IMG/VR virus record: IMGVR_UViG_3300010160_000118
Location: 1-36,437 of that record
Direction: 5' to 3' (one strand)
Source: a virus
DNA length: 36,437 bases
This document shows, piece by piece, positions 12,232-19,821 of this stretch. Each line of letters starts with the position of its first letter. Within the stretch, counting starts at the first letter, position 1. The position numbers and the translations under genes were made by a program. The notes below the pieces were generated by a model. It was not told where the DNA came from. It did not search any database and worked only from the letters and a program-made list of their open reading frames with translations.

Positions 12232-14361
12232 CTAAACAGTAGCCGTAGCCTCGTCAACGGGGATTTTCCATAGCACCTTACCTTGGATCGTCACCCGCTC
12301 GATACCTTTCGTCGTCATCAGCTTAGCCAATCGCTGCCCCATCTTTTCCGGCGTGGACGCGTAGTGTCGCGTCAAGTTAGTCAAAGTTGCGTCGTTGAGC
12401 ATTTGATTGAGCAGTTGAGTGGCCGACCCCTTCCATGTTTTTTCTTTGGGGTTTGCCTGGTTAAACCCGATGAGGAATTCATCAAGCAACTCCGAGAAGG
12501 CGTGGTTGGGGTGAGTAGTTCGAGTGTCTTCAAGAATATCAGCGTGGTGATAGCACTTAACCTGAAACCGGTTGGAGCATTTCAACTCCTCAGGAATTTC
12601 AAAGTCGGTTAACCACCGGGCAAACGCCGGGAGCTCACCATCGAGGATCCTCTGAAGCTCTTGTGATTGCGGGAAGTCCATTCCTTTAGAAGAAGCCTTA
12701 AACAACATTAGCTTATCTAATATGCTTGCATCCGTGTATGGGACAGCCCGCATAGAGTCTGGATCGTCATTAAGAGTTACAAACACTCTTCCGCTCCACT
12801 CAATGGTGGCGGGATTCTTCCACATAGCGCGGTAACGATGGCGCCGATTGGCAACAAACTTCTTCACCGTGTTGGAGAAGAGCAAGTGCTTTTCGTGGCT
12901 GGTTGACGCGATAGTATCATCAACGTTAAGTACGCCCACCTCAAACATCTCCGAGTTGAACTCACTCTCCCCGGAGATGTGGCCCGAGGCATCGCAACCA
13001 CCACCCATCAGCCTGGATACAATCTGAGTTCCCATAAGCGTCTTTCCGACACCTACCGGACCGGCAATAAATATCGCTTGGCCCTGAGACTGCTTCCCGC
13101 ATTTGGCCGACACGTAGAAATGATGGAGCCAAGCCAAGAAGTATTGCAACGAGTCATGGGGCTGAAAGAACCCGTCCAGGAATTTTGCGATCCAGGGAAA
13201 TCCGTCTCCCCACTTTTCGCAAGGTTCCGACCGCGGCTCAAGCACCTTAACCCTGGATATATTCAAGACGGTACGCCCACCCATATAGACGACCTCCTCT
13301 TTACTAAACAAGATAGGGCCGGCATCGTCCACGCGGCGTGTTTCGCGTACACGCAAAACAGTCTGATCAACTTCACACATTCCCCCACGCTGCATAGGCG
13401 CAAGAGACAGTCCGTAGATCCCAGCAATATCCTTACGGGTAGTCTCGGAATCTGTGTCGCGCCAGATACCACGACCGTCCTGCCTCCAGTACCGCTTGCC
13501 GTCAAAGTAATAGTTAGCAAGAGGCGCGCCCAAACGATCCTCTTCAAACTCCTTAACCCAGCCCGCGCCAAGGATTTCTGACCAGCTATAGAAACTCTTG
13601 TCCTGCGAGAAGCTGACGATTCCGGTGGGAGTAACCACGCAAGCAGTCGGATTGTCTGAGGTTGCAGTCCAGAACGCATTGGTTCTTCCATTGACCTCGA
13701 GGTTACCGAGTAGCTTGTCTGGGTACATTTCATGTACGCGATTACGTACACGATCCATCGGAATCTCTACGGGCCCTTCCCCGCGGTACTTGTGGTCCGC
13801 GTCAATCGTCGACGCAAACCAGCTATACAAAGTCTCTGTCCTTAAAGGCACATCTCCTACTTTGGTCATCGGCAAGTACCAAGCGTAGTACTGCTCGGGC
13901 TTAACATGATTGTCATCAAGCCCAGCAAACAAACGCTTTGCCCCCAGCTCTTTAGCAACTCGCTTTAAGAACGCTGGCAATAACCCAACTGGAATTTGCA
14001 TGGGTGTTTCAAACATCCAAATAACCCGCGCACCTCCACTCGGAGTACGGTGAGCAAACATGGGTTTTAATCCAGCCTTGGCTTTGGCCCCAACCCCAGA
14101 GATAAACTCTTCAGATGTAAGTTCACAATCATAGTCTGCAATGAACGCATGCATCTTTGCCGGGGGGTTATCTCTGGTGACACGCATAGCCGCGGCACGA
14201 CCTTCGAATCCACTAACAAACATTCCATCAGTAGAATTCTGAACGGCCCAACGTTTTGCAACTTCCGGCTCAAGACTCGGTGGTTGACTGACATTGCCAT
14301 CCCAAGGAGTGCAAGGATTAGCAATAGACGATGATAAATTAGGTATACGAAAGAGGTTCAT
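12232..14361 (-). CDS. Primase-helicase: possible PrimPol domain with SF3/D5-like ATPase (709 aa)
   Basis: ATG 14361 overlaps the polymerase stop (ATGA). The C-terminal ATPase has Walker A GPVGVGKT (434-441), Walker B VLNVDD (477-482) and a sensor motif FVTLND (527-532), the layout of phage D5/SF3-like replicative helicases. The N-terminal 200 residues resemble archaeo-eukaryotic primases: FIADYD (D76, D78), then PSGGARVIW and FAGLDDNH (D149/D150). The usual sxH histidine is not obvious, so primase activity is less sure. It should unwind, and perhaps prime, phage DNA for the adjacent polymerase. Confidence 0.8.
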   Translation of the reverse strand: MNLFRIPNLSSSIANPCTPWDGNVSQPPSLEPEVAKRWAVQNSTDGMFVSGFEGRAAAMRVTRDNPPAKMHAFIADYDCELTSEEFISGVGAKAKAGLKPMFAHRTPSGGARVIWMFETPMQIPVGLLPAFLKRVAKELGAKRLFAGLDDNHVKPEQYYAWYLPMTKVGDVPLRTETLYSWFASTIDADHKYRGEGPVEIPMDRVRNRVHEMYPDKLLGNLEVNGRTNAFWTATSDNPTACVVTPTGIVSFSQDKSFYSWSEILGAGWVKEFEEDRLGAPLANYYFDGKRYWRQDGRGIWRDTDSETTRKDIAGIYGLSLAPMQRGGMCEVDQTVLRVRETRRVDDAGPILFSKEEVVYMGGRTVLNISRVKVLEPRSEPCEKWGDGFPWIAKFLDGFFQPHDSLQYFLAWLHHFYVSAKCGKQSQGQAIFIAGPVGVGKTLMGTQIVSRLMGGGCDASGHISGESEFNSEMFEVGVLNVDDTIASTSHEKHLLFSNTVKKFVANRRHRYRAMWKNPATIEWSGRVFVTLNDDPDSMRAVPYTDASILDKLMLFKASSKGMDFPQSQELQRILDGELPAFARWLTDFEIPEELKCSNRFQVKCYHHADILEDTRTTHPNHAFSELLDEFLIGFNQANPKEKTWKGSATQLLNQMLNDATLTNLTRHYASTPEKMGQRLAKLMTTKGIERVTIQGKVLWKIPVDEATATV

Positions 14362-16148
14362 TTTTTGTACCTCATCGCATCTGTCGCTTCTGCACCTATT
14401 GGACAACCCTCAAGCCAGTCGGGGCAAATACTCATGAGGCGTTCAATCTCACCAGCTGGAACAGAGTTGTCAACTTCGCAAACGGCCTCGTCGTGAATAT
14501 GCATGACCACTGGGAACCCTGCTTTTTCTAACCTAAGAACAGCGTGCCCCATAACGTCACGCGCTACAGCTTGAACAAGATTCTCGCATAGTTTACCACC
14601 GTAGAAAGGAATTTGAGAACCCCCTCTTTCCACACACGCTGTCCAGGACGGCTTTCTTGCTTTCCCACTTTTATCGTAGCGTTGCTTTTCAGGCCACTGC
14701 GACATAATGTTACGGTACGTTAAAACCCTTCCGCTGGGCAGACCCACCTCGAATTGCTTGTCAGCTTTGGCCCTTTGAAAATCTCTCTCGAGCTTTCTCC
14801 ACAAACCCAAGATAGGTTCATTTCTTAACCGAAAATCATTTACAATTTGATTCGATTTTGTTTCCGTAATGTCTAACCCGTATTGCATCTTGGCGATTAA
14901 TGCAAACTTTTTAGATCCTGCGCCGTACCCCAAGCCCAACACCATAGCTTTTACAAGTTGATATAATGGCCCGTCAATCTTCTTTAATGTCCCTTTTGGG
15001 CCATCCCATAAACCCATGTTTTTTGCGGCAGCCTCGTAGATGCCATACCCGCTACGGATGGCGTCCAACAAACCTTCATTCCCCGACAGCCAAGCCAAAA
15101 CCCTTGGCTCAATCTGTGCTAAATCACAAATGATAAATTTCTTACCTTCCCGAGGAATAATACAACCACGCAAATCAACCCCGAACATTTCATTTCTGGG
15201 AAGATTCTGTACATTGAATTTAGAATCCCCCGACCAACGACCGGTATGAGCGCCCATATACTTCATGCCGTAAGCCATCGTCCCGTCTGGGCGAATCCTA
15301 CTTTCCATTACTTTTAATTTGGCCAGCAAGGAATTGGCTTTCCGCCAGTCTCGCATAATCCCCACAAACGGAACTTGGTCTCCGTAGGTCTTTTCCCATT
15401 CAGCGCATTCTTCCGAACTTTCGGCCAATGAGGTTGGCCAAGGAATTGCCGCTTTAGCGCATTCCCTCCTAAATGCTTTTGTAGACAGCACCACCCCTTC
15501 TGTTTCTTCAATCCATGGAAGCTTCTGCTCTGACTCCCATGTCACTCTCTGTAGCGTCTTTATAGCGTCTTTAACTGCTTTAGCATCTACCTGAATCCCC
15601 TTCCAACCCATCTCAATTGTGTGCCTAGACAACTCTCTTTCAACCGGAAGCATGCACGCGTTGTATTGATTATAAATTTCCAAACATGCTTTCGAATCTT
15701 CCCTGGCGTACTCTAACACCTCTTTACCAAATTCGGTGTTCTGAACATCCTCCCACCTCTTGGAATGCATCTTATCCCGAGGATTTTTGTCTATCTGTTT
15801 ACCTAAAAGCTCCCGAGAAGCTCCCGCCAAATTTCTTGGAGCCCCAACTGCAACAGATAAGTTGGCGGTGCAATCCCAACTTGCGGGCTTAACCTTAACC
15901 TGGCCTAGCTCGCGCAGTCTCTCAATAACGGCCCCGTCAAAACTATAATTATGGGCCACCCATTGACCCCCCTCGATTCTATCCCAAGGCGCTGTTTTCG
16001 TGGGGCCAACGTAATCTAATCCTATCCCTTGAATAGATACCAGATAGATATCTGAGGCCGGGTCCCGGAGATAGTGCCATTGCCCTTTAGTGGTTATAGA
16101 TATATCTTTGTCGTAGTAAGTTTCAAAATCAATTGCGTATGTTTTCAT
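14358..16148 (-). CDS. DNA polymerase, family A with 3'-5' exonuclease (596 aa)
   Basis: The exonuclease domain has Exo I DFET (D7, E9), Exo II HNYSFD (D71) and Exo III YAREDS (Y147, D151). The polymerase domain has HTGRWSG (301-307), motif A IICDLAQIEPR (D342), motif B K400 to Y408-G409, and motif C HIHDEAVCEV (H552, D553, E554). All catalytic residues are present. No 5'-3' exonuclease domain is present, as in other phage family A enzymes. It replicates the phage genome together with the primase-helicase whose start overlaps its stop. Confidence 0.95.
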   Translation of the reverse strand: MKTYAIDFETYYDKDISITTKGQWHYLRDPASDIYLVSIQGIGLDYVGPTKTAPWDRIEGGQWVAHNYSFDGAVIERLRELGQVKVKPASWDCTANLSVAVGAPRNLAGASRELLGKQIDKNPRDKMHSKRWEDVQNTEFGKEVLEYAREDSKACLEIYNQYNACMLPVERELSRHTIEMGWKGIQVDAKAVKDAIKTLQRVTWESEQKLPWIEETEGVVLSTKAFRRECAKAAIPWPTSLAESSEECAEWEKTYGDQVPFVGIMRDWRKANSLLAKLKVMESRIRPDGTMAYGMKYMGAHTGRWSGDSKFNVQNLPRNEMFGVDLRGCIIPREGKKFIICDLAQIEPRVLAWLSGNEGLLDAIRSGYGIYEAAAKNMGLWDGPKGTLKKIDGPLYQLVKAMVLGLGYGAGSKKFALIAKMQYGLDITETKSNQIVNDFRLRNEPILGLWRKLERDFQRAKADKQFEVGLPSGRVLTYRNIMSQWPEKQRYDKSGKARKPSWTACVERGGSQIPFYGGKLCENLVQAVARDVMGHAVLRLEKAGFPVVMHIHDEAVCEVDNSVPAGEIERLMSICPDWLEGCPIGAEATDAMRYKK

Positions 16149-16432
16149 TTTTGTTTTTTTAAGGGGAACATTTCCTCAAAAACCAACAGTCGTCCGAGCA
16201 TATCGGAAATTTCGAAAGTGATTCTGTCGTAAGTGTTCTGATTTTTAGTTATTTTTCTTTTGTGTAATAATATTTCCAAGGCATAAAGTACAATTTCTGC
16301 TACCTCATTGGGCGGAATCCCATGACGTAAAAGAGTTGCAAATTCAGCCTCGATCTCCTGCCGTTCCTTACCCACAAAGGGATAAGGAACGACAATAAGT
16401 TCGTCAGCCAGCCTAGAACTGGCCAAAGCCAT
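16145..16432 (-). CDS. Hypothetical helical protein (95 aa)
   Basis: Stop and start overlap the polymerase gene (ATGA), and ATG 16432 shares one base with the upstream TAA. The protein is mostly helical (KERQEIEAEFATLLRHGIPP, NEVAEIVLYALEILLHKRKI) with a charged end (FEEMFPLKKQK). Its position directly before the polymerase suggests a replication accessory, but no motif confirms this. Confidence 0.7.
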   Translation of the reverse strand: MALASSRLADELIVVPYPFVGKERQEIEAEFATLLRHGIPPNEVAEIVLYALEILLHKRKITKNQNTYDRITFEISDMLGRLLVFEEMFPLKKQK

Positions 16433-16776
16433 TATTCCACAATAATGACTGAATCTTTGCTAACTGGTTCAACTCCGCCCTCAGGCTCAATTAGCCCCTT
16501 TTTACGAAGGTATTCTTCATTCATCGGGATTGAAGTAGGCACTCCGTTTTTATCAACAATGCTGGACTCAAGTTCAAGAACGGGTGTAGCCAATTCCTCG
16601 TTCTTGCGGAATCCCTCTCCGCCGAGTAAACCGTTTAGTAAATTCGTAATATGCGGAAATAAACCACTTAATACGTCTCTCTCAATAGGGTTAGCCTCCT
16701 TGTCCCGAGGCAAAAGCTCAATACTAATTTTATCAGTTCCGACTTCGTTTTTAATTTGTATAGATAGTTCAATCAT
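16432..16776 (-). CDS. Hypothetical protein (114 aa)
   Basis: ATG 16776 lies inside the end of the upstream gene (8-nt overlap). The N-terminus looks like two beta strands (MIELSIQIKNEVGTDKISIE), the middle is helical and Leu-rich (GLFPHITNLLNGLLGGEGF), and the C-terminal third is acidic and probably flexible (EPEGGVEPVSKDSVIIVE). No family recognised. It is co-transcribed with the replication genes. Confidence 0.7.
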   Translation of the reverse strand: MIELSIQIKNEVGTDKISIELLPRDKEANPIERDVLSGLFPHITNLLNGLLGGEGFRKNEELATPVLELESSIVDKNGVPTSIPMNEEYLRKKGLIEPEGGVEPVSKDSVIIVE

Positions 16777-17134
16777 TTGTTTGTTCTTTCTGGTGTGGGA
16801 TTAATTCGAGGACGGCGGCCCTAACCCTATGGCGAACGCTTGAGCATTCTCCTTCAAGATCGGCCAAGGATGTGAGGAGCTCCTGGCAGAACTCCCTCAA
16901 TCCTTCGTTCTCTGTTTCTAACCGCCCGTTCTCTTCCACGAGAGTTGAGGCTGTTTTATGGTTGGTTTCTGCCAGATCTGTTACACGTTTGTAAAACTGA
17001 TGGACACGGTGAATTTCCCTTTGCATATATTCAGGGTTCTTCCGCATAGTATCAGCGTCAATTAGCTCGTTAAGACTCATATGCTCACCCCCGGGTTTAA
17101 AACAATGATCGGTTCCTTTGTGTTCTTTAGACAT
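16769..17134 (-). CDS. Coiled-coil hypothetical protein (121 aa)
   Basis: ATG 17134 has AAGGAAGG 6 nt upstream. Residues 33-105 form a long coiled coil (TDLAETNHKTASTLVEENGR, LETENEGLREFCQELLTSLA), probably giving a dimer. The N-terminal segment has His and Cys (GTDHCFKPGGEHM) and may be unstructured. It overlaps the next gene by 8 nt. Function unknown. Confidence 0.7.
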   Translation of the reverse strand: MSKEHKGTDHCFKPGGEHMSLNELIDADTMRKNPEYMQREIHRVHQFYKRVTDLAETNHKTASTLVEENGRLETENEGLREFCQELLTSLADLEGECSSVRHRVRAAVLELIPHQKEQTND

Positions 17135-17188
17135 AAAAATCCTTCCTTTAAAAGGTAATCCAATTCTGCAACAATCTCTTTTTCTCGT

Positions 17189-17320
17189 CTATCTTTTTCT
17201 TTTTCTTTTAGGTTTTTCACTTGACACCTTACCTTTCCTTTTTAGTTGCGCAGCACTTTTGGTTTCTGTTTGCTGTGGACGAGCAAAACCAGTTTTCCCC
17301 CAAACCCAATTAAATATCAT
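17189..17320 (-). CDS. Tiny, extremely basic protein (43 aa)
   Basis: This short ORF fills the gap between two supported genes; its ATG 17320 overlaps the end of the 17310-17495 gene by 11 nt. It begins MIFNWVWGKTGFARPQQ and ends SSEKPKRKRKR. Roughly a third of its residues are Lys or Arg, with a polybasic C-terminus, so binding to nucleic acid or polyanions is likely. The coding call rests on position and coupling only. Confidence 0.5.
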   Translation of the reverse strand: MIFNWVWGKTGFARPQQTETKSAAQLKRKGKVSSEKPKRKRKR

Positions 17321-17495
17321 TTGAGGTCCCTTTCATTTTTTCAATTACTTTTATTACCTGAGCCGCATGTTCTTTATGCGTAAAAAGAAATATTGATGTG
17401 GTTCTTTCTTCTTCAGGGTCAGAACCAAATATAATAACCTCAAACCATCTCTTAGTAATCCAAACAAATAACTTAAGAAGCAACGAATCAATCAT
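17310..17495 (-). CDS. Small hypothetical protein, hydrophobic N-terminus (61 aa)
   Basis: ATG 17495 overlaps the upstream stop (ATGA). The first 25 residues are hydrophobic (MIDSLLLKLFVWITKRWFEV), perhaps an amphipathic membrane anchor. The rest is charged and helical (KEHAAQVIKVIEKMKGTSND). Function unknown. Confidence 0.65.
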   Translation of the reverse strand: MIDSLLLKLFVWITKRWFEVIIFGSDPEEERTTSIFLFTHKEHAAQVIKVIEKMKGTSNDI

Positions 17496-17803
17496 AAAGT
17501 TTTTCCTTTTTTACATTTGTATACAAGAAATATTGCTCGAACCAGAGCGCGCTCTAAGTGAGCAATAGCGTCCTCCCCACTTGAATCGGGGTTAAGCCTA
17601 TTCCCATCCAGTTGCATCATAGCCTGCGTTACGTGGGAAATAAGACGGTCCGCATTATATCTTCGACTGTCAGTGTGAAACCACTGCCCAAATGCACTTT
17701 TGTCAGATCCTTGCCCCATAATTCTACATATAATTTCTTCCGCCTCGGCAACAACCGAAAGGATTGTCGGAGCCAACTCCTTGTTTATTTTGTTCGAATC
17801 CAT
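17492..17803 (-). CDS. Putative DUF5664/MazG-like nucleotide-phosphohydrolase-type protein (103 aa)
   Basis: ATG 17803 is preferred because AAAGG lies 5 nt upstream; a GTG at 17833 would add ten residues. The central part is an all-helical pattern reading SRRYNADRLISHVTQAMMQL, LDGNRLNPDSSGEDAIAHLE, RALVRAIFLVYK. The 'DG...NPDSSGEDAIAHL' arrangement resembles the dATP/dGTP diphosphohydrolase N-terminal (DUF5664) family, which trims dNTP pools or supports base modification. The match is from memory and incomplete; metal-binding acids would need alignment. Confidence 0.55.
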   Translation of the reverse strand: MDSNKINKELAPTILSVVAEAEEIICRIMGQGSDKSAFGQWFHTDSRRYNADRLISHVTQAMMQLDGNRLNPDSSGEDAIAHLERALVRAIFLVYKCKKGKTL

Positions 17804-17873
17804 ACACCCTTTACTTGCGTTGTGTTTAGACACTTACAGCCCATCCATTCAGATAGAAATTGAATTGATTGGC

Positions 17874-17954
17874 GGAGGACGTCCGGTGTTTCACGCGGCA
17901 GGACACACCTGACCTGTCGGCGCTTCTCGCGCCGCACCATACCGGAACGTCTCC
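17874..17954 (-). ncRNA. GC-rich three-way-junction RNA element between genes
   Basis: The 135-nt gap between the 17969 and 17803 genes folds strongly. An outer stem pairs 17874-17887 with 17941-17954, with one bulged base on each side. Inside are the hairpins CAGG-acaca-CCTG (17899-17911) and CGGCGC-ttctc-GCGCCG (17918-17934). On the minus strand it lies in the mRNA just before the MazG-like gene. It could be a leader regulating that gene, an RNA processing site or a small RNA. A DNA role such as origin cruciform is also possible. Confidence 0.5.
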
Positions 17955-17968
17955 CCTTTTTCATCTTT

Positions 17969-18688
17969 TTAGATTAAGCTAGAAGCCCAAGCCTGGAATT
18001 CGTCGTTGTTTGTTCCAGCTAACTTAAATGTGGGCGTAAACCAACTCCCCATGGTATTGGTGTTTAGCTTGCTATTCACCTGGTACCTACCCTTAGTCAA
18101 TCCGCCCCGAAGGACAGTTTGACTGTCGGTAAGCAGTTGGCGACCCGCCCCGCGGTATGCACTCTTTGTAAGATTATACTGCGCCAGGGCATAGTTTCTT
18201 TTATCCGGACCCTCCAAAGAGAAGACCGGATTTTTATCCTTTGGCTCTGAAACCAAAAGAGTCAACACAAGGAATGGAATATATCGGTCGACATCGTCGG
18301 ATTCCGAAATATCCAAAGATCCACCCGCGGCTTCAACCTCAGCTTGTGAGGCGAAAATCTTTGGGATTACATCTGTCCCGTATGGGATTTCCTGGATGTA
18401 TTTCTTTTGGATGTGGGTAATGATTGCCTCCATGGCGGCATCCTTACTACCAACCACAAGTTCCTTGTTGAACACAAAGGAACCCGGCTGAAAGTTGTTG
18501 CTTAGATTTCCCGTTTTCCCCACAAGGTTAATCCTTGGGATAAGAAAATCGGAAGCCTTAAACTCTCCGTCTACTCCAGCGTTGCGGTTGGTGATTGTGG
18601 GAGACTTGCTAATCTCTGCCACAGCCAATGCCTTATCTTCATTAGCCTCTACCACTTCTTTATCTTTTTTACTGAATGATGTTTTCAT
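17969..18688 (-). CDS. Hypothetical replication/recombination-associated protein (239 aa)
   Basis: ATG 18688 overlaps the stop of the Cas4-like nuclease (ATGA). An acidic N-terminus is followed by a globular, mostly beta part (FLIPRINLVGKTGNL, FQPGSFVFNKELVVGSKDAA, SWFTPTFKLAGTNNDEFQAW). Phage proteins of this type, next to nucleases and helicases, are often ssDNA-binding or annealing proteins. That role is inferred from context; no diagnostic motif is visible. It is the last gene before the structured element. Confidence 0.6.
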   Translation of the reverse strand: MKTSFSKKDKEVVEANEDKALAVAEISKSPTITNRNAGVDGEFKASDFLIPRINLVGKTGNLSNNFQPGSFVFNKELVVGSKDAAMEAIITHIQKKYIQEIPYGTDVIPKIFASQAEVEAAGGSLDISESDDVDRYIPFLVLTLLVSEPKDKNPVFSLEGPDKRNYALAQYNLTKSAYRGAGRQLLTDSQTVLRGGLTKGRYQVNSKLNTNTMGSWFTPTFKLAGTNNDEFQAWASSLI

Positions 18689-19548
18689 TTTATTTGTTTT
18701 ATCTCTTTATTTTTTCTTAGTTGATAAGACGGCTCACCGCGCGTCATTGCTTCGGCAACAATGAGGTCGTCTTCCAGTTGTTCTTTCGCCACGGTCTTTT
18801 GACCGCGAGGCGCCTTGGCCGCAACTAGATCGGCCAAATCTGTAAACTTAATCTCACACGCAGAGCTAAACTCCTCGGGAGTAAGTTTTTCTTTTACCAA
18901 ATTCCAAGCCTTTTGCGAATCTTTAATTTCCCTGCGTCCCTGGATTTCTTTTAATCCGTAGCCTGGAATTTCTCCGCCTTCTTTAGCGAATTCTAAATTG
19001 TGCTTGCGCACGCTAGAGCACCAAGCTTCCATCACCATTGCAATTCGTTGGGCTTGAGACCGGCGCTCTGGAGTTGATAATTGGCTTGGCTGAAATAATT
19101 CGGGGAGTTGAGCGTCGTGCGCCATATCGTAAGCTTTAACAATTTCCATAGTGGCTCCGTGAACTGCTGGGCAGTCTGCTAGTTTGTGACAGTAAACGCA
19201 CTGATCCCCAGGCGTATAATCGGCCTCTGTATGATTTTTGCATTTGTCGATGATTCCTTTTATTCGTTTGTGAATTCGCTCATAGTCTGCCTCCCGGGTA
19301 AACGCATGAGTGAAGATAAGATCTAGACGGGGTTGAAGAATATGAACAGTAACTTCTTTAATATAATCGTGTTTATCAAAAACCCCAAGAGTATAAGCCC
19401 ACATTTGAGCGTTATGCTCGGCGTCGTCAACGGGGTTAAACCCAAATTTATAATCAATAAGATGAGCCTTGTCCCCGCGAATCATTAATCGGTCTACAAA
19501 ACCCCATTGATCAAAAACCTCTAGTTTGATTTCTTTGAGATCAAGCAT
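18685..19548 (-). CDS. Cas4/DUF2800-like PD-(D/E)XK nuclease, C-terminal part (287 aa)
   Basis: The catalytic core motif is KAHLIDYKFG (Asp and Lys of D-x-K), followed by the helix motif NAQMWAYTLG (QxxxY-like). Cysteines CVYC-x5-C may bind iron-sulphur or zinc, as in Cas4/AddB nucleases. The usual first acidic motif (GTAMHYACE) is in the preceding frame (19541-19777), so the protein seems split. ATG 19548 is a possible restart with GGAG 10 nt upstream; a TTG at 19578 also exists. The enzyme would process DNA ends in recombination or replication. Confidence 0.75.
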   Translation of the reverse strand: MLDLKEIKLEVFDQWGFVDRLMIRGDKAHLIDYKFGFNPVDDAEHNAQMWAYTLGVFDKHDYIKEVTVHILQPRLDLIFTHAFTREADYERIHKRIKGIIDKCKNHTEADYTPGDQCVYCHKLADCPAVHGATMEIVKAYDMAHDAQLPELFQPSQLSTPERRSQAQRIAMVMEAWCSSVRKHNLEFAKEGGEIPGYGLKEIQGRREIKDSQKAWNLVKEKLTPEEFSSACEIKFTDLADLVAAKAPRGQKTVAKEQLEDDLIVAEAMTRGEPSYQLRKNKEIKQIK

Positions 19549-19777
19549 CGGTAGATAACTCCGAGCGTAAACGCTCAATGTAATCCAGGCATTTCATTAC
19601 AAGTTTGGTTTCATCTGCGTTTAATTTTGAAAAGTCAGACATTTCGCAGGCGTAATGCATAGCAGTTCCACGCTGCGTAACTATGTGGACCTCCCCATCC
19701 CGTTTAGGTTCATATCCCGGACATAATTCCCGGCTTTTTAGGGTGCTCGGGCTATATCTTGCGTGTTGTGTATCCAT
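19541..19777 (-). CDS. Cas4/DUF2800-like nuclease, N-terminal part (78 aa)
   Basis: It begins MDTQHARYSPSTLKSRELCP and continues to GTAMHYACEMSD, the characteristic opening of DUF2800/Cas4-like nucleases with the first active-site Glu. The frame stops at TGA (19541-19543), exactly where the remainder continues in the +1 frame. Reading GCT, skipping one T, then GAT would give a fused protein of about 363 aa, the normal size for the family. See the finding on the split. Confidence 0.7.
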   Translation of the reverse strand: MDTQHARYSPSTLKSRELCPGYEPKRDGEVHIVTQRGTAMHYACEMSDFSKLNADETKLVMKCLDYIERLRSELSTDA

Positions 19778-19821
19778 CAGCGTGCCAAGGATTGTGACCT
19801 CAAAAACAAAATCGTCAAGGG

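Noticed and set aside
12979-13581. 200-codon plus-strand frame inside the primase-helicase gene
   Set aside because: Antisense to a gene with clear Walker motifs; the product has no domain-like features.
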